Counted from the stretch's first letter, positions 15,270 through 24,016 are shown. The stretch: DNA of 45,860 nt from an uncultured Sphingomonadales bacterium (GCA_903821685.1 CAIJLW010000085.1:1-45860), one strand, 5' to 3'. Made by a program: numbers and translations. The notes: generated from the sequence alone by a model not told the origin.

Positions 15270-15692
15270 TCAGGCCTTGTCGAAGGCAACGACGGCAGTG
15301 CCCGGAACGATAACGTCGCCGGCTTCATTCTTGATGAAGACTTCAAGTCTTGCAGAACCCTTGTCATGATCCACCGAAAGCACACGCCCGCCTGAGGTGA
15401 CTGTCTCGCCTATATATGCGGCTTTGCGGTTTGAATATTCAAGCTGTGTCATCTGGCCCGTACCATCCAGCCACTCTATGACACATTGGGTCAGCCAGTC
15501 GCCAAGCATTGGCCCCGACATCACAATGCCTGGATAGCCCTCGACTTCAGTGGCGTAAGGCATATCAAAATGGATGCGATGGGCATTCCAAAGAGCTGCG
15601 CTGTACATAAAATTCTGGACGTTATCTGGAGCGTAAGCGCGACCGGGTAAGGCGTCGCCTGGCTTGAGATTTGTTATTTCCGATGTGTTCAT
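15270..15692 (-). CDS. MaoC-like hydratase subunit, ChsH1-like
   Basis: Single hot-dog domain protein of 140 residues. The segment ALWNAHRIHFDMPYATEVEGY has the place and spacing of the (R)-hydratase 2 motif and supplies the catalytic acid/histidine pair; the same WNAHRIH-type motif occurs in ChsH1 of the cholesterol side-chain pathway. PGIVMSGPMLGDW and the C-terminal VIVPGTAVVAF complete the fold. Its ATG overlaps the stop of the upstream FAS1-like gene (TAATG), implying equal production of two subunits, as in ChsH1-ChsH2 heterotetramers. Likely reaction: addition of water to an alpha,beta-unsaturated, possibly alpha-branched acyl-CoA, giving the substrate for the downstream aldolase. Confidence 0.87.
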   Translation of the reverse strand: MNTSEITNLKPGDALPGRAYAPDNVQNFMYSAALWNAHRIHFDMPYATEVEGYPGIVMSGPMLGDWLTQCVIEWLDGTGQMTQLEYSNRKAAYIGETVTSGGRVLSVDHDKGSARLEVFIKNEAGDVIVPGTAVVAFDKA

Positions 15693-16207
15693 TATCGCAA
15701 GAGCCGTGTTGTTTTTTCAGTGAGGACAAGTTCGCCAGCGGCCGTTTCCACGCGCATAACAACTTCATAAAAAATGATTGGCCCCTGCGAGCCTGATTTT
15801 TCATAGATGTTGGTGAGGGTGCGGGTAGCAACCAGAACGTCCTCTGCCATGATAGGCCTAAAGTAATCGATACTGAGGCCGCCGGCCATTGCTTTTTCAA
15901 GCGGAAATTTGGGTAGCAATTCATCGATTGAAACGCCGTCGGGGGTCAGCTTATCAAGTTCAACCATGTCCCAGAACAGAGCGAGATGAAATAAGGGCGG
16001 GGCTTCATCGCCATCCAGATATTCTTTTTTCTTCCAGCCCGTCGCAATTGAATATTTACGTATTTCGCGCCGAGAGGCAATTTCGGTCCGAGGTGCGGAC
16101 GTCCGGCCAATGCAAGCAAGCAGATCATCACTCAACAGCCCATCCGTGCTTCCGGCATTTTTTCTGTCTGGTTCAGACAAGGTTAACTGCTGTTGTGCTG
16201 TACTCAT
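15692..16207 (-). CDS. MaoC/FAS1-like dehydratase N-terminal domain protein, ChsH2-N-like
   Basis: A 171-residue hot-dog protein of the FAS1-like MaoC dehydratase N-domain type. Visible features are the N-terminal helix LLACIGRTSAPR, the loop EIRKYSIATGW, the YLDGDEAPPLF segment and GGLSIDYFRPIMAEDVLVA, typical of substrate-binding subunits that pair with a catalytic MaoC subunit. Length and position match the N-terminal half of actinobacterial ChsH2, whose C-terminal half is DUF35; 171 plus the 142 residues of the separate DUF35 gene equal one ChsH2. First gene of a four-gene operon; upstream is the 376-base space with a palindrome at 16290-16306. Start ATG at 16207 is the only good one, with a weak ribosome site. 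Confidence 0.85.
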   Translation of the reverse strand: MSTAQQQLTLSEPDRKNAGSTDGLLSDDLLACIGRTSAPRTEIASRREIRKYSIATGWKKKEYLDGDEAPPLFHLALFWDMVELDKLTPDGVSIDELLPKFPLEKAMAGGLSIDYFRPIMAEDVLVATRTLTNIYEKSGSQGPIIFYEVVMRVETAAGELVLTEKTTRLLR

Positions 16208-16289
16208 GTTACGTTACTTTTCAAAAATTTTCTGTCTGATTTCCATGGCTCGCTTATCTGAGATTCATGATTAAATCCACACTAGATAT

Positions 16290-16306
16290 TAGCCTGATAC
16301 AGGCTA
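16290..16306. promoter_or_regulatory. palindrome TAGCCTG-ATA-CAGGCTA upstream of the hydratase/aldolase operon
   Basis: Perfect 7-base arms and a 3-base centre, 83 bases upstream of the first gene of the operon. Size and symmetry fit a TetR- or GntR-type operator. The rest of the gap 16208-16583 also holds a strong hairpin, GCGCTGGC-AA-GCCAGCGC (16394-16411), and GCCGCT-CT-AGCGGC (16565-16578) just after the stop of the upstream SDR, which may end that transcript. No gene is recognisable in the gap. Confidence 0.45.
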
Positions 16307-16583
16307 AGTTTGGCGTTCGCGCGCCCTGCTATGTTCGCCTTTGGGTGACATCGGATACCTTGAAGCAGCTTTCTGAGTAATCTGGTCGGGGTAGCGCTGG
16401 CAAGCCAGCGCGCATCCCTGCTTCTAGGTCATTTAACAGCCGCAATCATGGCTTTGGTATTCATTGTTCCCAGCAACTCCGAATGACTAGCCGAGGATAT
16501 GCGGCGTGCTTAGGCAACATCCATGGGCATAGCACTAGGTGGCGCCTGGGGCGGTATATGGCTAGCCGCTCTAGCGGCGGTCG

Positions 16584-17414
16584 TTAGCTGGCCTTTACGA
16601 CGACTTCGCCGATCATCGGCTGATACTCGCTGAAGTTCGGCTTTGCAGACGTCGCGCCAATAGTGGCTCCGGCATCTGTGGTCAGCGTGTGACCAGTTGT
16701 GTAGCCCGATTCATCGCTTGCCAGCCACAGAGCAGCGTTTGCCACGTCTTCGGCTAGACCTGGTCGCCCGTGCAGCGGGGAAACTTCAGCCAATATTCGC
16801 TTGGCTTCTTCGATATTACCCGGATCGCCGGTCAGGACATTCGCAACCATTGGGGTCGCCATGCTTGCTGCGGCAATTGAATTCACGCGAATTCCAAAAT
16901 GGCAAAGCTCAGCAGCGACGTTTTTGGTCATCCCAACGACAGCGTGCTTTCCTGCTGCATAAGCATGCGGCCCAAGTCCGCCCATTAAGCCCGCCGTACT
17001 TGCCATGCTGATTATGCTGCCGCGTTCCGCGGGCTTCATGACGCGTGCTGCGTGCTTCATGCCAAAAAACACGCCATTGATCAGCACAGCAAGCGAAGCC
17101 GCCCATTCATCGGCTGGGGTTGTATCAATCGGTCCCACTGCGCCGATAATGCCGGCATTATTGAACATAATATCCAGCTTACCGAACCGGCTGATGGCAA
17201 GATCCACAAGCGCCGCGACATGGTCTTCCTGCGTCACGTCGCAAACGGCAAAGGCAGCCTTGTCGCCAAACTGTGCTGCAAAAGCTTCGCCCGGGCCGCG
17301 TTGTATATCGCCGATGACGACTTTGCAGCCTTCTGCAATAAATCGGCTCGCCGTTGCAGCACCTATACCCATTGCTCCGCCGGTGATGACCGCTACTTTA
17401 TTTTCCAGCCGCAT
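16584..17414 (-). CDS. short-chain dehydrogenase/reductase
   Basis: Classical SDR of 276 residues, probably NAD-dependent. TGGAMGIG (11-18) binds the dinucleotide, an aspartate follows in VVIGDIQ (favouring NAD over NADP), FNNAG is intact, the catalytic serine lies in SIISMASTAG and the tyrosine/lysine pair in HAYAAGK. It resembles SDRs that oxidise cyclic alcohols, including hydroxysteroid and cyclohexanol dehydrogenases. It lies 93 bases after the Baeyer-Villiger monooxygenase on the same strand, so the pair may convert a ring alcohol to a ketone and then to a lactone. The ribosome site AAGGA upstream of ATG 17414 supports this start. Confidence 0.9.
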   Translation of the reverse strand: MRLENKVAVITGGAMGIGAATASRFIAEGCKVVIGDIQRGPGEAFAAQFGDKAAFAVCDVTQEDHVAALVDLAISRFGKLDIMFNNAGIIGAVGPIDTTPADEWAASLAVLINGVFFGMKHAARVMKPAERGSIISMASTAGLMGGLGPHAYAAGKHAVVGMTKNVAAELCHFGIRVNSIAAASMATPMVANVLTGDPGNIEEAKRILAEVSPLHGRPGLAEDVANAALWLASDESGYTTGHTLTTDAGATIGATSAKPNFSEYQPMIGEVVVKAS

Positions 17415-17507
17415 TTACCAATATCCTTTTTGTCATCCCCAGCCTTTTCAAGACGTGTGAATGTAGTTTTGTTAATGTGTCTTTTTGAATGCCCGATGCG
17501 ACGCCGC

Positions 17508-19178
17508 CTATGACAATTTCTTAAAGGTCAGTTGCGGAAAACCCTCGTCAGCTGATTGGTCCAAGGCATCATAATATGCATTGGCACCGCCGAAGTAAAT
17601 CAGAACGCGCGCACCTTTATCGTCCCGATTGGCACCCATCATCCAAGAGTTAACCTTGTCTCCGTCTGCCATAAGCGTTTGCTCGTGAATATTACTGGTA
17701 GCAGCAGTCCATTCAGCTTCAGCTGCTTCTTGCGGCTCAAACACGTCTAACCCCTCGCGTTCCATCTTATCAATACAGCGCGAAATCCACATAGCGTTTT
17801 GCTCAATTGACGTCGGCAGGTTAGCAAATGGTGCCTGAGGACCTGTGACCACGAACATGTTCGGGAAACCGGTGACGCATACCCCCATGATACTGCTTGA
17901 TTGGGCCTGCCACTTTTGGCGGAGCGTTTGCCCATTTACACCACGGATAGGAAACGCCTCCAACGCGCCTGTATAAGCCTTAAAGCCTGTCGCAAGCACG
18001 ATGATGTCAAATTCAAATTCATTTTTGGTCGTGCGGACACCGGTCTCTGTAATCTCTACCAGAGGTTCCTGATTTTTGATGTCGACTAGGCGCACATTGT
18101 CTCTGCTGAATGCTTCTAGATATCCATGATCGAGCGGCGGGCGCTTTGCGAACAGAGGATAATCATCGAAATTTGGTACAAGCAATTTGGCTAGCGCTGG
18201 GTCTTTTATGCGCGCCTTCATCTTTTTGCCAATGAAGTCGCCTGCCATCCGGTTGGCTTCAGGGGTGGCGAGAAGATCGTCGAAGGTTTCAAAAACCCAT
18301 CGAAAGCTGCCCGTCCAATTCTCTTCAAAAATACGCTCCCGTTCCTCGGCCGGCGTGTCGATTGCATTACGCCCCACAGGGCTGTCGAAGGCCATACCGA
18401 AAACATGGTTCCGGCACTTTGATATAATGGCATCGTAATTGCTTTTTATTTCCTTTTCCCACTCGGGTGTCATCGACTTTTGCATTGCGGGTAAAATATA
18501 ATTTGGCGTGCGTTGGAAGACCGTGACGCTGCCCGCGGTTTCGGCGACAACCGGCAGCATTTGCACCGTTGTTGCACCCGCGCCAATAATCCCCACCTTT
18601 TTGCCCGCGTAATCTAAACCTTCGTTAGGCCAGCGGGACGAATGAAAGATCGGCCCCTTGAATTTATCCATACCGGCAATTTTTGGTATCATCGGCTCCG
18701 AGATCATCCCCATTCCGCTGATGAAATATTTGCATGTAAAGATACTGCCGTCGCCAGTTGTCACCTGCCAGTAACCGCGCTCCTCCATATACTGGGCGTC
18801 GACGATCTCCGTGTTAAGCTGAATATATGGCCACATGTCGCATTTGTCGGCGACGAACCGCATATAGCTCTGTGTCTCTTCCCGACCAGGATAACGCTTT
18901 GTCCAAGACCATTCTTGTAGAAGTTCTGGAGAGAAGGTCAGGCAGTAATAATAGCTTTCACTGTCGGTAGCTGCTCCCGGATAATGGTTCCAAGCCCAAG
19001 TGCCGCCAACATCCGAGGCTCGGTCGAACACGCGCACATTAAGATCCAATTTTCTTAGATAATGGATAAGTGCTAGTCCCGCAAAGCCAGCTCCTATGAC
19101 AATCGCGTCATAGTCTAAGGTTGTCAGGTCTTCACGATTTTTGGTCGCTACGCTTGCATCGGCATTATCTATTGTCAT
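17508..19178 (-). CDS. Baeyer-Villiger monooxygenase, cyclohexanone-monooxygenase type
   Basis: FAD- and NADPH-dependent flavoprotein of 556 residues that inserts oxygen next to a ketone, making an ester or lactone. The FAD Rossmann motif GAGFAG is at about 29-34, the BVMO fingerprint FKGPIFHSSRWP at about 173-184, and the second (NADPH) Rossmann motif GAGATT near 199. Several stretches, such as FAKRPPLDHGYLEAFSRDN and HYPGAATDSESYYY, follow the cyclohexanone-monooxygenase pattern as I remember it. The frame is open to an ATG at 19223, but ATG 19178 has GGAGAG at good spacing, so I prefer it. It lies between the racemase and the SDR. Probable job: ring expansion of an alicyclic ketone intermediate. 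Confidence 0.9.
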   Translation of the reverse strand: MTIDNADASVATKNREDLTTLDYDAIVIGAGFAGLALIHYLRKLDLNVRVFDRASDVGGTWAWNHYPGAATDSESYYYCLTFSPELLQEWSWTKRYPGREETQSYMRFVADKCDMWPYIQLNTEIVDAQYMEERGYWQVTTGDGSIFTCKYFISGMGMISEPMIPKIAGMDKFKGPIFHSSRWPNEGLDYAGKKVGIIGAGATTVQMLPVVAETAGSVTVFQRTPNYILPAMQKSMTPEWEKEIKSNYDAIISKCRNHVFGMAFDSPVGRNAIDTPAEERERIFEENWTGSFRWVFETFDDLLATPEANRMAGDFIGKKMKARIKDPALAKLLVPNFDDYPLFAKRPPLDHGYLEAFSRDNVRLVDIKNQEPLVEITETGVRTTKNEFEFDIIVLATGFKAYTGALEAFPIRGVNGQTLRQKWQAQSSSIMGVCVTGFPNMFVVTGPQAPFANLPTSIEQNAMWISRCIDKMEREGLDVFEPQEAAEAEWTAATSNIHEQTLMADGDKVNSWMMGANRDDKGARVLIYFGGANAYYDALDQSADEGFPQLTFKKLS

Positions 19179-19238
19179 CACACTCTCCAATAATTTACTG
19201 GTGCCTTTGTTGGCGCCGGTCATTGTCTCTCAATGTAT

Positions 19239-20387
19239 TTAACTTGTAGTTATCCAATCAGGGTCGGTCATTCCTACCTCAGCAAGAATATCCTCCCGAT
19301 CGGCATCGCGCTGCCACATTTTAGGCAGAACGACCTTTGTTTCGCCAAACCTAGGCGCTGGATGCGGTTGCATCCAGCCCCCCGATTCAACGTAGCTCCC
19401 CCTTGCGCGGTTGTGATTATGCTCTGGCGCCTCAGCCATCGTTACAACTTCGGTGTAACAACAGTCGCGATGTTGTAGTAAAGCCGTCCAGGCCTCGCGA
19501 GGAGCCGAAGAAAAAATCTCTCCTAACCGCACCTTCATTTTGGGCCAATTTTCCTGGTCAAGCTGCGCAGCGAACAGCGGGTCGTCGCCCAATTCCAGCG
19601 CTTCAATAAAGCGCGCATAAAACTGCGCTTCAATGGCCCCGATAGCGATCAGCTTTCCATCTGCGCAGGCATAGCTAGAATAAAATGGTGCGCCCCCGTC
19701 AAGTAGGTTCTGACTTGGCTCTTTTTCCCACATGGCATTGTGCTTTAGGGACCACATGCCAGCCATTAATGCCGCAGACCCTTCGGCCATGCTGCAATCA
19801 ATTACACGCCCGTGGCCGCTCTGTCGTGCAGCCAATAGAGCCGATACAAACCCGAAGGCGAGCATCATGCCACCACCGCCATAGTCACCGATTAGGTTTA
19901 GCGGCGGCATTGGCGGCTTGCCATCTTGACCCAGCGCCGCGAGGCACCCGTTAATCGATATGTAATTGAGATCATGTCCAGCAGTATGGGAAAGGGGCCC
20001 TTCTTGTCCCCAACCAGTCATACGTCCATACACGAGAGCAGGGTTCCGCTGCATTAAAGTCTCAGGCCCCAATCCCAGACGTTCGGCTACCCCCGGCCTA
20101 AAACCCTCAATCAGACCGTCTGCTGTTTCGGCAAGTCGCGCTACGATTTCAATCGATTCAGGACGTTTTAAATCCAATGTGATCGAACGTCGTGACCGCA
20201 GCAGAACATCGCATTGCTGCTCCTCTACATTAGCCCCAGGCCGATCTATGCGAATTACCTCGGCACCATGATCTGCAAGCATCATGCCGCAAAACGGAGC
20301 AGGACCGATTCCAGCCAATTCTATTACCCGCACCCCATCAAGAACCGGCTGTTTCAAATGGCAGTCAATACTCTGGGCACCACTCAT
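19239..20387 (-). CDS. alpha-methylacyl-CoA racemase (class III CoA-transferase family)
   Basis: Enzyme of 382 residues that interconverts the 2R and 2S forms of 2-methylacyl-CoA thioesters. The start VRVIELAGIGPAPFCGMMLADHG is the hallmark of the racemase branch rather than of CoA transferases. The catalytic triad known from the mycobacterial enzyme (His126, Asp156, Glu241) is found here as His138 in AGHDLNY, Asp168 in IGDYGGG and Glu253 in GAIEAQFY, each displaced by exactly 12. Racemisation is needed before beta-oxidation of isoprenoid side chains such as those of sterols and bile acids, because acyl-CoA dehydrogenases accept one isomer only. It is upstream of the Baeyer-Villiger monooxygenase by 60 bases. 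This is the strongest sign that the substrate carries a methyl-branched acyl chain. Confidence 0.92.
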   Translation of the reverse strand: MSGAQSIDCHLKQPVLDGVRVIELAGIGPAPFCGMMLADHGAEVIRIDRPGANVEEQQCDVLLRSRRSITLDLKRPESIEIVARLAETADGLIEGFRPGVAERLGLGPETLMQRNPALVYGRMTGWGQEGPLSHTAGHDLNYISINGCLAALGQDGKPPMPPLNLIGDYGGGGMMLAFGFVSALLAARQSGHGRVIDCSMAEGSAALMAGMWSLKHNAMWEKEPSQNLLDGGAPFYSSYACADGKLIAIGAIEAQFYARFIEALELGDDPLFAAQLDQENWPKMKVRLGEIFSSAPREAWTALLQHRDCCYTEVVTMAEAPEHNHNRARGSYVESGGWMQPHPAPRFGETKVVLPKMWQRDADREDILAEVGMTDPDWITTS

Positions 20388-20557
20388 TTTACGTCCGTTC
20401 CTGCATCGCAGATATTAGGCGTTGTCCACGGACCGCGAGCAACCCCCGTTACCGCCACCGAACGGCGCGCCAAGAGCGTTAACATTAGCGAATCCAGGGC
20501 TTTTGCCAAGCCAACTCTCCCAGATTATCGGGTGCCGCCCACGACATTCCAACGTTT

Positions 20558-20578
20558 ATTTGCTAGCGTCTAGCAAAT
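20558..20578. promoter_or_regulatory. palindrome ATTTGCTAG-CGT-CTAGCAAAT
   Basis: Perfect 9-base arms and a 3-base centre, 171 bases upstream of the racemase start and 75 bases downstream of the TetR gene end. The half-site TTGCTAG is close to TTGCTTG in the palindrome at 27100-27120 in front of the TonB receptor operon that encodes this TetR. Good operator candidate. The remaining gap, 20388-20652, is A+T-rich near the TetR stop and holds no gene. Confidence 0.55.
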
Positions 20579-20652
20579 GAAAAATCAAGCTTAAAAAATT
20601 GGTATTAAAGCATTGAAATATATATATTTTTTAGAAAAAATTTCGAAGAAAT

Positions 20653-21357
20653 CTAATCAATTGTAAATGTCTTCAAGGTCAATCGGCGAAACGCTTCAAA
20701 CTGCTTGGGCAGGTCGACATTGCTAGGGGCGACAAGCCACTGGTAGATAGTCCCAAAAATAAAACTGCAGAAACCAAATGCGTAGCATTCTGCGTCTACC
20801 GCAGTATCGATTTCGCCGCTTGCAATACCTTCTTCGACCCAGTGCGCGACGTCGCTGCGATAGATTTCATGATATGCTGCAAGATGATCGCGTACATCGT
20901 TGTGCGTGCTGATCGACTCAAACCAGAGGATATACATAGCCTGCATGTATTTGGAGTGGCTCGACAGAAAATCTTCGACCGCGCACAACGCTGCTAGGCA
21001 AGCCTGAACGCCGCCGCGTGTTCCAACCTTGTTAGCCAGCTCCTGGGTCCAGCTTGTATTGAAGTGCAGAACAAGTTGACCGAACAGCGCATCCTTCGAT
21101 CCGAAACGGCTAGATGCCAGCCCTCGAGAATAGCCGGCGCGTTCTCCGACGGCCTTCAGCGTCGTTGCATGTGTACCTTGTTCGACTATCAATTGCATGG
21201 CTGCATCGAACATCCGGGCATCAGATAGGGCCGTTCGTTCCGCTTGCGTGCGTCGACTGACGCGTGGCCTGACGCGTGTCTTGGGCAAAGCAGTTTGAAC
21301 GACCTCCGTTACCTCGCGAAGGGAAGCCTTGCCCTTCATCATGGGTAGCGCGCTCAT
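20653..21357 (-). CDS. TetR/AcrR family regulator (second)
   Basis: Regulator of 234 residues. A basic N-terminal tail of about 40 residues (RVRPRVSRRTQ) precedes the DNA-binding domain; the helix-turn-helix at about 65-86 reads TLKAVGERAGYSRGLASSRFG. The C-terminal part is a helical ligand-binding domain. Its start overlaps the stop of the CoA ligase (ATGA), making it the last gene of the operon that begins with the TonB receptor at 27008. Autoregulation of that operon is likely, and the palindromes at 27100-27120 and 20558-20578 are plausible targets. The inducer is probably a CoA ester or the free substrate, as in related catabolic TetR proteins, but that is inference. Confidence 0.9.
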   Translation of the reverse strand: MSALPMMKGKASLREVTEVVQTALPKTRVRPRVSRRTQAERTALSDARMFDAAMQLIVEQGTHATTLKAVGERAGYSRGLASSRFGSKDALFGQLVLHFNTSWTQELANKVGTRGGVQACLAALCAVEDFLSSHSKYMQAMYILWFESISTHNDVRDHLAAYHEIYRSDVAHWVEEGIASGEIDTAVDAECYAFGFCSFIFGTIYQWLVAPSNVDLPKQFEAFRRLTLKTFTID

Positions 21358-22985
21358 CGAGTGTCCTCAATCTTCTCAAACATAGACTTGCCGGTCGCAA
21401 ATGCCTCGCGCAGCGCCTGCTTGTCAATCTTGCCAACACTGGTCAGTGGTAGGCTATCAACATGTGCCCAATATTCAGGGATCCAGAAGCGTGCAACTCG
21501 ATCCTGTAAGGCGCGTCGTAGGCCCACAAAATCGGGCCTTTCGCCATCTAGTGTCGTAACAATTGCCAATGGCCGCTCTTCCCAACGCCGGTCGGGTACT
21601 GCGATTACTGCGGCTAGGTTAATACCGGGAAGGCTCGAAATGTGATTTTCGAGTTCCGCCGAAGGTATCCACTCGCCGCCTGATTTTATCAAATCTTTTA
21701 ACCGGTCTGTTACCTGCACATATCCGCGTTCATCAATCGTTCCAGCATCGCCAGTGTCCAGCCATCCGTCGTCGGTTAACACGCCACTCGAGCCAACGCC
21801 GTGATAGCCCCGCGCAATCCATGCACCGCGCAGTTGCAAGCGCCCGATGGTTTTGCCATCTTCGCTGAGACGCTTGCCATCGTCGTCGACCAAACGCACA
21901 CGAACGCCTGCGACAGGACGTCCGCTTTTGGCTCGCAAGCGACGCGCCTCTTCGTCCGATGCGTCGGCAGCGGGGTGAGACAGAACGCAAAGTGGGCTAG
22001 TTTCCGTCATTCCCCAACCTTGGATAAGCGGCACGTTCCAGCTTCGCTCAACCTCGGCGATGAGGCCTTCGGAAACTGCCGAGCCTCCCACCACGATGAC
22101 GCGAAAGCTTTGCATATCGACCGGGTCCTTGGCATCTATGCGGAGCAGGTCGTTTAAGATGGTTGGCACGGTGGCGGTAAAGGTAGGCGCTGTTCCGCGG
22201 ATCATTCGGCGGATCGCTTCAGGCTGCAGATTAGGGCCCGGCAGGACGAAATCTGCACCCGCGAGCCAGCCTGAATAAGGCAACCCCCAAGCATTGGCAT
22301 GGAACATAGGCGGCAGCAGTAAAATTTTATCGCTGTTACCTAACGCAAAGGCGTTTGTGGCCATCGATGCCAGGCTATGTAGGTATATCGTACGATGCGA
22401 ATACACGACCCCCTTCGGATTGCCTGTTGTTCCGGATGTATAACAGGTAGCGGCGGCTGCGGTCTCTTCAATATCGGGAAATTCAACAATCGGCTCATGG
22501 TCAGCGATAAAGTCTTCATAAAGCGTCCATGGCTTTTCAAGTCCCGCGAGCCGGGTTGCATTGCCGGTAACGAGGATGTGTTTAAGCGCGTCGAGCGAAT
22601 TGATTTGGGGTAGGAGGCCGGCAAGCAAATCGCCGTCGGCAATTAGAAAAGCATCACCGGCATCGGCCATGATGTAACGGACCTGATCAGGATGCAGCCG
22701 CAGGTTTAGCGTATGGAGCACAGCACCCATCGCCGGCACCGCAAGATACGCTTCGAAATGGGCGAAATCATTCCAGCTTAACGTTGCAACACGCGTATTT
22801 TTGTGCACGCCCGCCGACCGCAACGCCGTAGCAAGACGACGGGCGCGATTGGCTGTTTCGGCATAGCTTCGCCACGTCATCTGCTCGCCGTCGAATAGGC
22901 CTATGCGGCTTGAAGCATGAATGCGCTCGCCGTGGGCAAAAATTGCAGCGGTGCCGAGCGGCTCGTGCATCATGGTGGCGTCCAT
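21354..22985 (-). CDS. AMP-forming acyl-CoA ligase (second)
   Basis: Acyl-CoA synthetase of 543 residues. Motifs are TCYTSGTTGNPKGVVYSHR (P-loop), GWGMTETSP, the hinge DGWLDTGDAG, KDLIKSGGEWIPSAELE, and the C-terminal lysine segment TSVGKIDKQALRE. The pattern resembles medium/long-chain fatty-acid and DMSP-lyase-type ligases, which does not define the substrate. The start is the ATG at 22985, overlapping the kinase stop (TGATG); a TTG one codon earlier is less likely. The operon order is receptor, SDR, kinase, ligase, TetR. Pairing of a CoA ligase with an APH-fold kinase and an SDR resembles the levulinate (lva) pathway logic, where a 4-hydroxyacyl-CoA is phosphorylated. Confidence 0.92.
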   Translation of the reverse strand: MDATMMHEPLGTAAIFAHGERIHASSRIGLFDGEQMTWRSYAETANRARRLATALRSAGVHKNTRVATLSWNDFAHFEAYLAVPAMGAVLHTLNLRLHPDQVRYIMADAGDAFLIADGDLLAGLLPQINSLDALKHILVTGNATRLAGLEKPWTLYEDFIADHEPIVEFPDIEETAAAATCYTSGTTGNPKGVVYSHRTIYLHSLASMATNAFALGNSDKILLLPPMFHANAWGLPYSGWLAGADFVLPGPNLQPEAIRRMIRGTAPTFTATVPTILNDLLRIDAKDPVDMQSFRVIVVGGSAVSEGLIAEVERSWNVPLIQGWGMTETSPLCVLSHPAADASDEEARRLRAKSGRPVAGVRVRLVDDDGKRLSEDGKTIGRLQLRGAWIARGYHGVGSSGVLTDDGWLDTGDAGTIDERGYVQVTDRLKDLIKSGGEWIPSAELENHISSLPGINLAAVIAVPDRRWEERPLAIVTTLDGERPDFVGLRRALQDRVARFWIPEYWAHVDSLPLTSVGKIDKQALREAFATGKSMFEKIEDTR

Positions 22986-24016
22986 CAAGCGATACCTTTT
23001 ATCTGTGCAATGCGTTGGGCTGCATCGAGTAATGCCGGCACATCCTGCTCAAGGCCACGTTCATAAGGTCCGTCTACTTGACCATTGCGAAACAAAACAT
23101 AGGCGCCCTCGACGATGACGGCGAGACGCCATAGTGCAAAAGCTTGAAAGTACGAAAGATGTGCGATTGAGAGCCCTGTTGAGCTTGCCCAGCGCTGCGC
23201 CAATTCACCACCGCCAATCACACCCTTAACATTGGACACGCGCTGCACAAATGCGAAGCCGAGTGGAAGACTTTCATCGCGATTCCACATTGCCGTGACG
23301 AGCCCGACGTCGACCAGTGGATCGGCCAACGTTGCCATTTCCCAGTCGAGTATTGCCCTGACTTTTGGTTCGATCGGGTCCATCAACACATTGTCGAGGT
23401 GGTAGTCGCAGTGGACGATCCGCACCGCCTCGGGTTCTGGAACGTTTTCGGCGAGCCAAGTTCCGAGCACTTCGACCAGCGGTAGATCGCGGACTTTGCT
23501 GGCTAAGCGCACCGCACGCCACCGTTCGATCTGGCGAGCGACAAAATTCCGCGCCTTCTTTACATCGCCAAGCCCTTCAGGAACTGGCGTAATTGCGTGT
23601 ACTTTGGCGAGGGCATCTATCAGTGCGATGCCGACAGCATCGATAGTTGCGATGCTGTTCGAATAAGCGGGGGGCAAAGTGTCGGTAATCGCTGTTCCCG
23701 GCACGAAGCGCGTGAGAGAAAATGGGGCGCCCAATATTTCCACATCGTCGCAATATAATATGGGTTCGGCAACCGGCGCATTGCCCGCGATGACCGAGAT
23801 GAAGCGAAATTCGCGCGAAATACCGGCGCCGGCAAGATCAGATACCGTATTGGTAGGCGGGTGACGAAGCACCAATGGACCGCTCGCGGTATCGACAAGG
23901 CTGGTCACATTGGCGTTGCCGCCCGTCAACTTACGAACGATTCGTACTTCGGTAAATCCGGCATTCCCCTCCAGCCAGCGGCAAAACCGCTCGGCCGGAT
24001 CGCTTACAGTCGGCAC
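22985..24016 (-). CDS. APH-fold phosphotransferase, acyl-CoA kinase-like
   Basis: Kinase-like protein of 343 residues from the chosen start. The nucleotide-binding part contains KLTGGNANVTSLV and GPLVLRHPP; the catalytic loop HCDYHLDN is at about 202-209 and the metal-binding DWE at about 224, both intact, so activity is expected. Proteins of this group are annotated as aminoglycoside phosphotransferases but are usually found with acyl-CoA enzymes; LvaA of levulinate degradation and the N-terminal half of ACAD10/11 phosphorylate 4-hydroxyacyl-CoA. I chose the GTG at 24016, with GGTGG just upstream, giving a 13-base overlap with the SDR; the frame is open to 24076. Coupled by TGATG to the CoA ligase. 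Confidence 0.85.
   Translation of the reverse strand: MPTVSDPAERFCRWLEGNAGFTEVRIVRKLTGGNANVTSLVDTASGPLVLRHPPTNTVSDLAGAGISREFRFISVIAGNAPVAEPILYCDDVEILGAPFSLTRFVPGTAITDTLPPAYSNSIATIDAVGIALIDALAKVHAITPVPEGLGDVKKARNFVARQIERWRAVRLASKVRDLPLVEVLGTWLAENVPEPEAVRIVHCDYHLDNVLMDPIEPKVRAILDWEMATLADPLVDVGLVTAMWNRDESLPLGFAFVQRVSNVKGVIGGGELAQRWASSTGLSIAHLSYFQAFALWRLAVIVEGAYVLFRNGQVDGPYERGLEQDVPALLDAAQRIAQIKGIA

Noticed and set aside
16511-16640. Short plus-strand hydrophobic frame (MGIALGGAWGGIWLAA)
   Set aside because: About 37 residues, overlaps the real SDR end, no ribosome site; chance or a relic.
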